A DNA stretch of 64,000 nt, from the NCBI GenBank assembly GCA_035606355.1, contig DATNFO010000025.1, positions 1-64,000 on the forward strand, written 5' to 3'. Positions 1-6,595 of this stretch are shown in pieces (positions within the stretch are counted from its first letter, which is position 1; every line of letters starts with the position of its first letter). Origin of the DNA: Sulfopaludibacter sp035606355 (GTDB taxonomy: Bacteria; Acidobacteriota; Terriglobia; Bryobacterales; Bryobacteraceae). The position numbers and the translations under genes are program-made. The notes below the pieces were generated by a model. It was not told where the DNA came from. It worked only from the letters and a program-made list of their open reading frames with translations, and did not search any database.

Positions 1-306
1 GTTGGAGCCGCCGAGATCGATGCTTTCCATGCGTTGGCCGCTGGCGTCTTTCTTGGTTTCGACGGCGGTGGAGTCGTGCTTCTGGGTGGTTTCGACCTTC
101 ACGGGAGCCGTGAACGTCTTGTTGTTGTCGAGGTTCGTGAACACGGCATTGGAGCCCTTCACTTTGACGCTGTACTGCCCGGCGGCGAGCTGAACGGCGC
201 CCACCTGGGTGGCGGCCGGAAGCAGGATCTCGTAGGACTTCGCGCTGGCGATCGACAGAGTGCTGAGGGCCAGAGAGGCGATGGCGATGAAGTTCTTGGT
301 GGTCAT
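1..306 (-). CDS. Small secreted protein, upstream tandem copy (3' end outside window)
   Basis: The reading frame starts at an ATG (304-306) and runs off the left edge, so the C-terminus is missing. It encodes the same N-terminus as the complete copy at 784-1113: a short basic start, a hydrophobic signal peptide ending near Ala-Ser-Ala, then a small beta-rich domain. The two copies align with a constant 807-bp offset through the coding part, and about 110 bp of upstream sequence is also duplicated. Small exported proteins of this look are common in Acidobacteria, but I know no function for them. The role is unknown; an exported structural or binding protein is a guess. Confidence 0.75.
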   Translation of the reverse strand, partial: MTTKNFIAIASLALSTLSIASAKSYEILLPAATQVGAVQLAAGQYSVKVKGSNAVFTNLDNNKTFTAPVKVETTQKHDSTAVETKKDASGQRMESIDLGGSN

Positions 307-341
307 TTTCGTGGGTTCTCTCTTTTTCTAAGTTTTTGATT

Positions 342-362
342 TGCAAGCGTTTTTGGCTTGCA
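342..362 (-). promoter_or_regulatory. Conserved 5' UTR hairpin of the duplicated small-protein gene (copy 1)
   Basis: A perfect 7-bp inverted repeat (TGCAAGC / GCTTGCA, 7-nt loop) lies about 36 nt upstream of the start codon. The same hairpin is kept upstream of the second copy. Retention in both copies suggests an RNA-level element or operator, but the duplication may simply be recent. Confidence 0.4.
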
Positions 363-450
363 TATAGAAAGGCGCGAGCACCCCCGAAAAGGTGACTACC
401 ACCGGAAGGGGATATGCTGTCCCGGTGAAAGGGGAGGGCCCGAACATCAA

Positions 451-606
451 TGTGTTATCGGCGTTCATCGGCGGCCGAATTAATTTTCAAAGGAAGTGGA
501 GAGAGGACTCGATCTTCACCGGAGCCATGTAACGGTGCAAAGGGATGGCGAAAGATTTATTGGCCGCCGATGAACGCCGATGAACGCCGATGAACGCCGA
601 TAACAC
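451..606. repeat. Inverted pair of the dispersed GCCGCCGATGAACGCCGAT repeat
   Basis: The left arm (451-476) reads TGTTATCGGCGTTCATCGG and onward. The right arm (562-606) is its complement, with two extra tandem copies of the 10-mer GAACGCCGAT. About 85 bp separate the arms. The same sequence recurs at 9994-10028, 18315-18367 and 23551-23632. The surrounding gene-free stretch 307-783 also holds the upstream region of copy 1 and a short diverged duplication (472-510 resembles 663-700). I see no gene in it. Confidence 0.85.
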
Positions 607-783
607 AGACAAAGGCTGAAACATCAATCGGTTACCATCGTCAGCCGTCGGGCGGGGACGCCGGGCCGAATCAATTTTTAAATGGGAAGTGAAGAGAGGG
701 GACTGACCTGAAGGATGATCAGTGCCGGAGAGGCGTCCGGAGGAGTGGTCCGCCTCTCCGCAACTGGAGGAACCCGAGGGGAT

Positions 784-1113
784 TTAGAACTCGAAGCCGA
801 GCGTCTGGTTGGAGCCGCCGAGGTCGATGCTTTCCATGCGTTCGCCTGCTGCGTCCTTCTTGGTTTCGACGGCGGTATCTTCGTGCTTCTGGGTGGTCTC
901 GATCCTTACCGGAGCCGTGAAGGTCTTGTCGGTATTGACATTCGTGAACACGGCGTTCGAGCCCTTCACTTTGACGTTGTACTGCCCGGCGGCGAGTTGA
1001 ACGGCGCCCACCTGGGTGGCGGTCGGAAGCAGGATCTCGTAAGACTTCGCGCTGGCGATCGACAGAGTGCTGAGGGCCAGGGCGGCGATGGCGATGAAGT
1101 TCTTGGTGGTCAT
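784..1113 (-). CDS. Small secreted protein, downstream tandem copy
   Basis: A complete 109-residue protein. Residues 1-22 form a signal peptide (positive start MTTK, hydrophobic core, Ala-Ser-Ala cleavage region). The rest is a small soluble domain rich in beta-forming residues, with a KSYEILLPT segment and a C-terminal stretch of Ser-Ile-Asp-Leu-Gly-Gly type that recurs in acidobacterial exported proteins. It is the tandem paralogue of the gene at 1-306, with an 807-bp offset and no indel in the aligned coding part. Differences between the copies cluster in the middle of the mature protein. No catalytic motif is visible, so the function is unknown. Each copy appears to be transcribed from its own duplicated leader. 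Confidence 0.85.
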   Translation of the reverse strand: MTTKNFIAIAALALSTLSIASAKSYEILLPTATQVGAVQLAAGQYNVKVKGSNAVFTNVNTDKTFTAPVRIETTQKHEDTAVETKKDAAGERMESIDLGGSNQTLGFEF

Positions 1114-1147
1114 TTTCGTGGGTTCTCTCTTTTTCTAAGTTTTTGAT

Positions 1148-1168
1148 TGCAAGCGTTTTTGGCTTGCA
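1148..1168 (-). promoter_or_regulatory. Conserved 5' UTR hairpin (copy 2)
   Basis: This is the same 7-bp stem (TGCAAGC / GCTTGCA) as at 342-362, again about 36 nt before the ATG. The flanking leader sequence is nearly identical between the copies apart from a 1-bp indel. Confidence 0.4.
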
Positions 1169-1251
1169 TATAGAGAGGCGCGAGCACCCCGGAAAAGGTG
1201 ACTACCACCGGCAGGGGATATATGGCACGTGCGATCGGGGAGACGCGATCT

Positions 1252-2127
1252 TTAGGGAGTGGTGACCGGTTTCTTGCCCAGCGGAACCCACGACGGCGAG
1301 CCGTCGGCACACGGCCCCGCCGAACTGCAGTACTCGAACTGAGTTACCGGATGCAACTCCCAAATGGTCGCGCGCCAGCACGAAGCAGTATCGCCTAAAC
1401 CGCAATCGTCCTTGGAATCGTAGTGTTCATTGTCGACAATCAGTTGGCCGGTAGCGCGGACCTGCTTTCCGACAACGGCCTGCACTTCCGCCAGCGTCCA
1501 GTCCGGCTTGTATTCGAAGCGGTAATGCGGCGTCATCTCTACGACCATGCTGGTCTTCTTCAGTGCGGCGTTATCGGCATCGGTGAGCGTCTTAGAGACG
1601 ATCTTCGCGGCGAGCGCGGGGTCGAAGCCAATCGCGATGTGGAAATCGATGGCGTCGGCGCCCTCCAGCCCGCAATTCGAGCTCTCTTTGCCCCCGGCTT
1701 TCGTGTAATAGAGATAGCCCTGCACCCCGTAAACGCTGCCCTCGCCCAATTTCTTCAGATCGTCGGCCAGTGCGCCATGGTTGTCCTTCGTGAGAGTCTT
1801 TGGAAGCTTGCTCTCCAGGGCGCCGACCTCCTTTTTCCCCAGGAACGCTACCGGGGCCGTATCCGGCGCAATCAACCGGTTCTTCAACACATTCAGCGCG
1901 GCGTCGTACTTCGCCGAAGGCGAGCAGCCGGACGGGTAATCGGTATGGCACGCCTGGAAATCGCTGATCTCGTCCGAGCACACCGCCGGACCGTTGCCGC
2001 CCGCCAGCTTCGCGATAGGGCCGCCTCCCGGCAAAACCGCGTTCGGTATGAACACCGCCAGCGCCAAGGGGATGAGCCCCGCGGCCGTGCGAACCGTCGT
2101 GCCAGTGGCTGATGGTTTCTTCGGCAT
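1252..2127 (-). CDS. Secreted or membrane-anchored hypothetical protein with WELHPV motif
   Basis: 291 residues. A hydrophobic segment near residues 13-33 fits a signal peptide or anchor. The exported part has several cysteines (about residues 50-70, 150, 240-275) suited to disulphides. The C-terminal third contains a conserved-looking patch: a VRATGQLIVDNEH strand, a pair of Cys, then WELHPV. That combination recurs in uncharacterised bacterial proteins, but I cannot assign a reaction. It is the last gene of a three-gene minus-strand cluster (2884 to 1252) and starts 8 bp after the preceding small membrane protein gene, so the three products probably act together at the cell envelope. Confidence 0.7.
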   Translation of the reverse strand: MPKKPSATGTTVRTAAGLIPLALAVFIPNAVLPGGGPIAKLAGGNGPAVCSDEISDFQACHTDYPSGCSPSAKYDAALNVLKNRLIAPDTAPVAFLGKKEVGALESKLPKTLTKDNHGALADDLKKLGEGSVYGVQGYLYYTKAGGKESSNCGLEGADAIDFHIAIGFDPALAAKIVSKTLTDADNAALKKTSMVVEMTPHYRFEYKPDWTLAEVQAVVGKQVRATGQLIVDNEHYDSKDDCGLGDTASCWRATIWELHPVTQFEYCSSAGPCADGSPSWVPLGKKPVTTP

Positions 2128-2135
2128 ACGCGCTC

Positions 2136-2600
2136 CTACGCTCCTTTGGCGTCCGCCTTATCCTCTGGCTTGTCCTTCGACCCTTGGGACTGGGCCATCT
2201 CCGCGCTCTTCTGAATGCCCTTACTGACCCCGTAAGTGGAAGCGCTAATGCCGAGTAGGATCAGCGCCTGGTTGGGCAATTCCGGGAAGCTGGACGTCGA
2301 GGCAAGCATGAAAATCATGCTCAATGCGATCACCAGGGTGAAGATGAGTAGCTGGAATCGCGAGATACTGGCCGTGCCGTCCTGCTCGCTGATCAGCTTA
2401 CTCAGATCGATCCGCCCACGAACCATGGCCACCAGAATCATCAGGCCAAAGAAAAACACCAGAATCAGTGCAACGTAGGCCGCGAGGACTTTGAGGTGCT
2501 GCATCGGGTCGCCGCCATTGAAATACAGCAGCAGCGCAACCGCGACCGCCAAACCCAGAGATACTACCGGAATCCAATCCAGTCGCTTGTCTTCGTTCAT
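2136..2600 (-). CDS. Small integral membrane protein with SRFQLL motif
   Basis: 154 residues with about three to four hydrophobic segments (roughly 10-27, 38-60, 80-102 and a weaker one near 108-125) and a charged, Lys/Asp-rich cytoplasmic tail. The motif Ala-Ser-Ile-Ser-Arg-Phe-Gln-Leu-Leu precedes a membrane segment. A related SAVRLQLL motif sits in the same position in the neighbouring gene 2597-2884, which suggests that the two small proteins share a fold. The start overlaps the preceding stop by 4 bp (ATGA), implying translational coupling. The function is unknown. Confidence 0.7.
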   Translation of the reverse strand: MNEDKRLDWIPVVSLGLAVAVALLLYFNGGDPMQHLKVLAAYVALILVFFFGLMILVAMVRGRIDLSKLISEQDGTASISRFQLLIFTLVIALSMIFMLASTSSFPELPNQALILLGISASTYGVSKGIQKSAEMAQSQGSKDKPEDKADAKGA

Positions 2601-2884
2601 TTGTTCCTCACTTGTCCGCCCAGATATACGACGCTACTGAGTGCGCTCACGGCCAGCCAGCCTTGAGACGGCGGCCGGTGTTGTGCCGCGCACCATACAT
2701 ACTGCCCGGCAACCAGAATAGTCGCGACCAACAGTTGCAGGCGCACCGCGCTGAAGCCGTTCGGCCCCTTAAACAATCCGCGAAGGGGAATCGCACCGGA
2801 AACCATCTTCCAAAGGACGACCGCCGCGAATCCCACGATCAGGACGGGCAAACCGTACTTTGCGGCCGGCAATAAAGGGCCCAT
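2597..2884 (-). CDS. Small membrane protein, first gene of the three-gene cluster
   Basis: 95 residues with about three hydrophobic segments (roughly 10-28, 45-65 and 75-90). The Gly-Phe-Ser-Ala-Val-Arg-Leu-Gln-Leu-Leu patch resembles the corresponding patch of the next gene. The gene overlaps its downstream neighbour by 4 bp. No known family is recognised. A partner protein or a subunit of a small membrane complex is the most that context supports. Confidence 0.65.
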   Translation of the reverse strand: MGPLLPAAKYGLPVLIVGFAAVVLWKMVSGAIPLRGLFKGPNGFSAVRLQLLVATILVAGQYVWCAAQHRPPSQGWLAVSALSSVVYLGGQVRNK

Positions 2885-2956
2885 TAGAATTGGGAGCCGA
2901 GTATATCACCGGATCTTGCTGAATTCAAATCAGGGGCTAACCTCATCAGGAGCCGA

Positions 2957-3949
2957 TTACGGCCGAACCGGATTCGCCTGATACGTCTCCCGGTAACGCA
3001 ATTTAATTCCCGGGCGACCCACCTTCACCTGCAGAGCGTGCGGCCCGGCGACGGCGTCTTCCGGTTGATGGAAGCCCAGCGTGTAGCTGACGCTCAGGTC
3101 TTCCAGCGCCATCCGCATGCCGGTATCCAGGTCGTTGCGTGCGGCGAAGACAGTGCCGCCCGTTCGCCGGGCAAGTTCGTACATGGAATCGTCGAAAGAC
3201 CGGCAGTCCTTCGCGGAAAGTCCGCAGGAATCGATCGCATAAACCGCCGTATCGCCGGTGTTCAGCCCGTTCAATACCTGCATGAGCTCGGCGCCGTAAA
3301 AGTACTCGGACGGGCGAGCACCGCGGACCACACTGCCGTTCACCGTCACCGGGAACCCCGCCGTCACCCAAAGTACTGCTTTGCGGCCGGGCAGGTGAGC
3401 GAGGTCACTCGCGAGCCGCCGAAGCGCGCTTGCCGTGTCCCGAATTTTGAGATCCATCTGGAAGAGTTCCTCGGCTAAGGGGCGATGCGGCGGCGGATCC
3501 GGCAACAACTCTACCCGGCTGAGGACCTCGAGCAACTCATCGCGATCGTCCGTAAACGGCACGATCATTCCCGGGTCCTCATTCAGCAGATAGATCGCGA
3601 TCTTTTGATGCGGCTCATAGTTCTTCAGCAGCTTGATGGCGTTGTCGCGGGCGAAGAGCTGGTATACGTACTTCGTGTTGAGCCAGTCGAGTACGATTAC
3701 CGCATGCCCGGGTTCCGGCGCGGCTGCGGCGTTCGCCGTTCCATCGCCGCGCTCGGCGACGAAGAGGTTGATCGGCTGCACTTTGCCGTTGTCGCGGAGC
3801 TCGAAATCGCTTTCCTGCAGATCGCGCACGGCGTTCCCGGAAGAATCCGTAGCCACCACATGCACCTGCACCAGTGTGGTGGTCGAGCGTATGGTCGGCT
3901 GCTGAGCCGTCGTAAGGGTAGCGGCGATCAAGAGCGCGGCGCGAATCAC
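2957..3949 (-). CDS. VWFA-related Acidobacterial domain protein
   Basis: 330 residues, GTG start (3947-3949) with AGG about 8 nt upstream. A short signal peptide (residues 1-16) is followed by the lineage-specific N-terminal beta region (RSTTTLVQVHVVATD...) and a von Willebrand A-like domain from about residue 80, where VIVLDWLNT takes the place of the DxSxS metal site. That MIDAS motif is therefore degenerate. The family (TIGR03436-like) is expanded in Acidobacteria; members are exported and uncharacterised, presumably binding proteins or other surface components. A paralogue lies at 21588-22670. The gene stands alone between the small membrane protein cluster and a divergent PEP-CTERM gene. 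Confidence 0.85.
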   Translation of the reverse strand: MIRAALLIAATLTTAQQPTIRSTTTLVQVHVVATDSSGNAVRDLQESDFELRDNGKVQPINLFVAERGDGTANAAAAPEPGHAVIVLDWLNTKYVYQLFARDNAIKLLKNYEPHQKIAIYLLNEDPGMIVPFTDDRDELLEVLSRVELLPDPPPHRPLAEELFQMDLKIRDTASALRRLASDLAHLPGRKAVLWVTAGFPVTVNGSVVRGARPSEYFYGAELMQVLNGLNTGDTAVYAIDSCGLSAKDCRSFDDSMYELARRTGGTVFAARNDLDTGMRMALEDLSVSYTLGFHQPEDAVAGPHALQVKVGRPGIKLRYRETYQANPVRP

Positions 3950-4028
3950 GAAATACCTGATTCCTTGTCGCTAACAGTGACGACTTTGCGACAGGCTGTG
4001 GTTACCCGCTCTGAAGCTGAGTACTAGA

Positions 4029-4079
4029 ACCACGTGGTACTGTCCATTCTTGATTCAAGTTCAATCGCTCCAATATAAT
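4029..4079 (+). promoter_or_regulatory. Sigma-70-type promoter with upstream palindrome for the PEP-CTERM gene
   Basis: TTGATT (4050-4055) and a perfect TATAAT (4074-4079) are spaced by 18 bp. Just upstream is a 10-bp perfect palindrome ACCACGTGGT (4029-4038), a possible operator. The predicted transcription start near 4086 lies downstream of any earlier start codon and so supports the TTG start at 4101. Confidence 0.6.
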
Positions 4080-4100
4080 CCCCACATTAGGAGGGATAGC

Positions 4101-4874
4101 TTGTATTCGCGCATACATCATTGCAGTTCCCGAACCGCTTCGGTTCTCCGCCTTCTGGCGTGCCTGACCGTGGCAGGGGTCGTGGGCGCTCCTTTCGCTG
4201 ACGCTTCCACCTTCGTCGTCTTTAAGTTGGGCCAACAAGCCACAAGCACGAATGAGATTTCGGGCGATGAGTACACGTTCTGGGCCAACAACGGCGGCTT
4301 CAACGAAGGCAATGCGACTGCCGCATCAGTCTCTAACGACACGCTGGATTATAAAGACAGTTGGGTCGACTCGGCCATCAACTGGAGCAGTGTAATTAGT
4401 GTGAACGTCGGGATGTATGTGCGCGGCGTCGAACAGGCCTACATCAACTTCACGCCGGGGTCCGACAAGCTGACGTTTTTCACCTCCGGAAACATCACCT
4501 CCACGTCGTATACGGACCTGTCCACTTTGTTCACCGGCAATTTCTTTGCGGAGGCAGGGGATGGAGCCTACAACCGCCGGTGGTTTGTCAATCAGAACTA
4601 CGGTGGTTGCGGCAGCGACACCGGATGGTTCGTTGTGGAAGACGCCACCAGCAGCCGACCCTGCTCCTGGGAAACGGATCGCACCGTCAACAGCCGCGAT
4701 TTCCTTTACGCAACCGGCAATACGCAACAGAACTGGAACAGCGTCGATGTCGGCACGGCCGAAGTTTTCGCGATAACCGTGACCACCGCTACTCCGGAGC
4801 CGGCGACCTTCGGATTCATCGGCGCAGCGCTGGTGTGTCTCAGTTCGGTCTCGCGGAAACGCCGCCGCTCTTAA
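4101..4874 (+). CDS. PEP-CTERM sorted exported protein
   Basis: 257 residues from a TTG start chosen because AGGAGG (4090-4095) sits ideally upstream and the promoter at 4050-4079 rules out earlier starts. The N-terminal signal peptide runs to about Ala-Asp-Ala-Ser. The mature region is beta-rich with several Trp/Tyr and a Cys pair near Gly-Gly-Cys-Gly-Ser-Asp. The C-terminus carries the sorting signal: TPEPATFGF, a hydrophobic helix and a terminal basic cluster (RKRRRS). PEP-CTERM signals are processed by exosortase in organisms making extracellular polysaccharide. No exosortase gene lies in this window. The function of the passenger domain is unknown. It converges with the peptidase gene at 4878 with a 3-bp gap. 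Confidence 0.85.
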   Translation: MYSRIHHCSSRTASVLRLLACLTVAGVVGAPFADASTFVVFKLGQQATSTNEISGDEYTFWANNGGFNEGNATAASVSNDTLDYKDSWVDSAINWSSVISVNVGMYVRGVEQAYINFTPGSDKLTFFTSGNITSTSYTDLSTLFTGNFFAEAGDGAYNRRWFVNQNYGGCGSDTGWFVVEDATSSRPCSWETDRTVNSRDFLYATGNTQQNWNSVDVGTAEVFAITVTTATPEPATFGFIGAALVCLSSVSRKRRRS

Positions 4875-4877
4875 CAG

Positions 4878-5960
4878 CTAGACTAGACGGAGGTCCTTGC
4901 TCGTGCGGGTGAGGACCTCGCAACCCGTCTCCGTCACCACAACCGTATCTTCAATTCGAATCCCGCCAAAATCCTCAATGTAGATTCCCGGTTCAATCGT
5001 GATCGCCATGCCGGCCCGCAACTTCGTTTTATCCTTCTTGCCGATGCGCGGCGGCTCGTGGATCTCCAGACCCAATCCGTGACCGGTGGAGTGAACGAAA
5101 GCTTTGTCCAGTCCGTGGCGCTTCAGTGTGTTGCGAGCCGCGGCGTCCACCCGGGTAGCCGTCACCCCCGGGCGTACGGCGTCGATGGCGGCGAGTTGCG
5201 CCTCCAAAACCGCCTGATACGCCTTATTTACCTTCGCCCCCGGCACGCCGAGGAACAGCATGCGCGTCATGTCGCTGCAATAGCCCTCTTGCAGCGCGCC
5301 CATATCCACCACGACGAGTTGCCCCTTTTCGAGCTTCGCAGCCGTCGGCTGCGCGTGTGGCAACGCCGAACGAATCCCACCGGCAACGATGGTCTCGAAC
5401 GACGGCTTCTCCGCCCCGAGCCTTCGCATACGGTATTCCAACTCCGCCGCCAGGTCCTGCTCCTTCATCCCCGGCTTGACCCGCGCCACCGCCTGTTCGA
5501 AAGCCTGCGAATTGGTTGCGACGCTCTTGCGGATACGGTCCAATTCATCCGCCGACTTGACCATCCGCAGTTCCTCGATCCATCCCGCCGCCGCCGTGAG
5601 CGACGCCTTCATCGGCAGCTTGGCATTCAGCGATTCGAAGTAGTCGCACGTCATGTGCGCCGGTTCGAAGCCGAGGCGCTTCACACCCAGCTTCTTCAGC
5701 GCGGCGGCCACATCCAGCAGCAGCGCGCCCTTGGCGATGCGCACTTCGCACGTCGATTCCTGCGATGCCTGAATGGTATAACGCGGGTCCGTGAACAGGA
5801 TCGCGCGATTCTCGGTCAGCAGCAGGCTCCCGTTGCTTCCCGTGAAGCCGGAAAGGTAACGCAGGTTGGCGCCGAAGGAGACCAGCAGCGCATCCAATTT
5901 GCGCTCCGCAAGGCCGCCCGAGACGGCTTTGCGGCGATCCTCGAATTCGTTATTGGCCAC
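4878..5960 (-). CDS. pepP: Xaa-Pro aminopeptidase (M24B family)
   Basis: 360 residues. Residues 1-130 form the creatinase/prolidase N-terminal domain and 135-355 the pita-bread catalytic domain. All five metal ligands of the family are visible: Asp219, Asp230, His294, Glu323 and Glu337, in the expected VVVDMG, CSDMTR, HSTGHGLG, IEPG and IRIEDT contexts. It should remove N-terminal residues that precede proline, in the cytoplasm. It lacks a signal peptide. The length and lack of extra domains fit the short PepP/YpdF type rather than the roughly 440-residue form. Its start overlaps the end of the upstream lipoprotein gene by 11 bp, so the pair is probably co-transcribed. Confidence 0.93.
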   Translation of the reverse strand: MANNEFEDRRKAVSGGLAERKLDALLVSFGANLRYLSGFTGSNGSLLLTENRAILFTDPRYTIQASQESTCEVRIAKGALLLDVAAALKKLGVKRLGFEPAHMTCDYFESLNAKLPMKASLTAAAGWIEELRMVKSADELDRIRKSVATNSQAFEQAVARVKPGMKEQDLAAELEYRMRRLGAEKPSFETIVAGGIRSALPHAQPTAAKLEKGQLVVVDMGALQEGYCSDMTRMLFLGVPGAKVNKAYQAVLEAQLAAIDAVRPGVTATRVDAAARNTLKRHGLDKAFVHSTGHGLGLEIHEPPRIGKKDKTKLRAGMAITIEPGIYIEDFGGIRIEDTVVVTETGCEVLTRTSKDLRLV

Positions 5961-6588
5961 CCTGCAACTCCCTCAGTAGAATGAGCGCGCGATCCGCCAG
6001 GGCGTTGGCTTCCCGCATATCGCCACGCTTTTCCGCGTCGTCCGATCCCTTCAAAAAAGACTGCATGCGGCTGACCGTGTCCTTGTTCAGTCGCTTGTTG
6101 CGCGACTGCGCCAGCCAAAGGCGTATCTCGCGTTTGTGATTCTGCGCCGAGTCGCGAAGGCGCGCGGTTTCCGCCGGGTCCAAGCCTTCGGTCACCGGTC
6201 CGCGAGGCGGTTCCACGGCTGGCGTGGGAGTCGGAGGCGCGGCCGGCGGCGCCGCGGCAGGCGGTGGCGTTTCCGTGCGCTGCGGCGCCGCCGTCGTAGG
6301 TTTCACGCGCGGCGGACGCAGCGGCGGAGCGGTAGGAACGGCGCCCGCGTTCGGTTCGGGCGGCTCCGTAGTTTGTAGCGCTTCGTCGCTGACCGGCTGC
6401 GGAGGCGGCAATTGCACGTGCGTCTGCGGAATGGAAAGCGGTTCGACGGGCGGCGCGGGAGCGGCCGGCACAGGTTCAGGCTGCGGTATGGCAGGCGTCG
6501 CGGCAACCGGTTTGGGCTTCGCACCGACCACACAGCCGGCCATCGACAACGCCATGGCGGCCACCAGGATTGCTTCGAAACGCTTCAT
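5950..6588 (-). CDS. Proline-rich putative lipoprotein
   Basis: 212 residues. A lipobox Leu-Ser-Met-Ala-Gly-Cys places the lipidated cysteine at residue 19. Residues 20-135 are a low-complexity Pro/Ala/Glu-rich linker, as in envelope proteins that span the periplasm. Residues 135-212 are a charged, probably helical domain (Arg/Lys/Glu-rich, containing RLWLAQSRNKR) that resembles short coiled-coil or TPR-like tails but matches no family I can name. It sits between a histidine kinase gene (upstream, 7 bp gap) and pepP (11-bp overlap) on the same strand. A role in envelope sensing is possible but unproven. Confidence 0.75.
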   Translation of the reverse strand: MKRFEAILVAAMALSMAGCVVGAKPKPVAATPAIPQPEPVPAAPAPPVEPLSIPQTHVQLPPPQPVSDEALQTTEPPEPNAGAVPTAPPLRPPRVKPTTAAPQRTETPPPAAAPPAAPPTPTPAVEPPRGPVTEGLDPAETARLRDSAQNHKREIRLWLAQSRNKRLNKDTVSRMQSFLKGSDDAEKRGDMREANALADRALILLRELQGGQ

Positions 6589-6595
6589 GGACGGC

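Noticed and set aside
570..606. Short tandem repeats of GAACGCCGAT resembling a CRISPR array
   Set aside because: The units are contiguous 10-mers without spacers and belong to the dispersed palindrome family found elsewhere in the window; no cas genes are present.
307..783. Additional small gene between the two secreted-protein copies
   Set aside because: No frame has a start with a ribosome binding site and coding-like composition; the stretch is explained by repeats and leader sequence.
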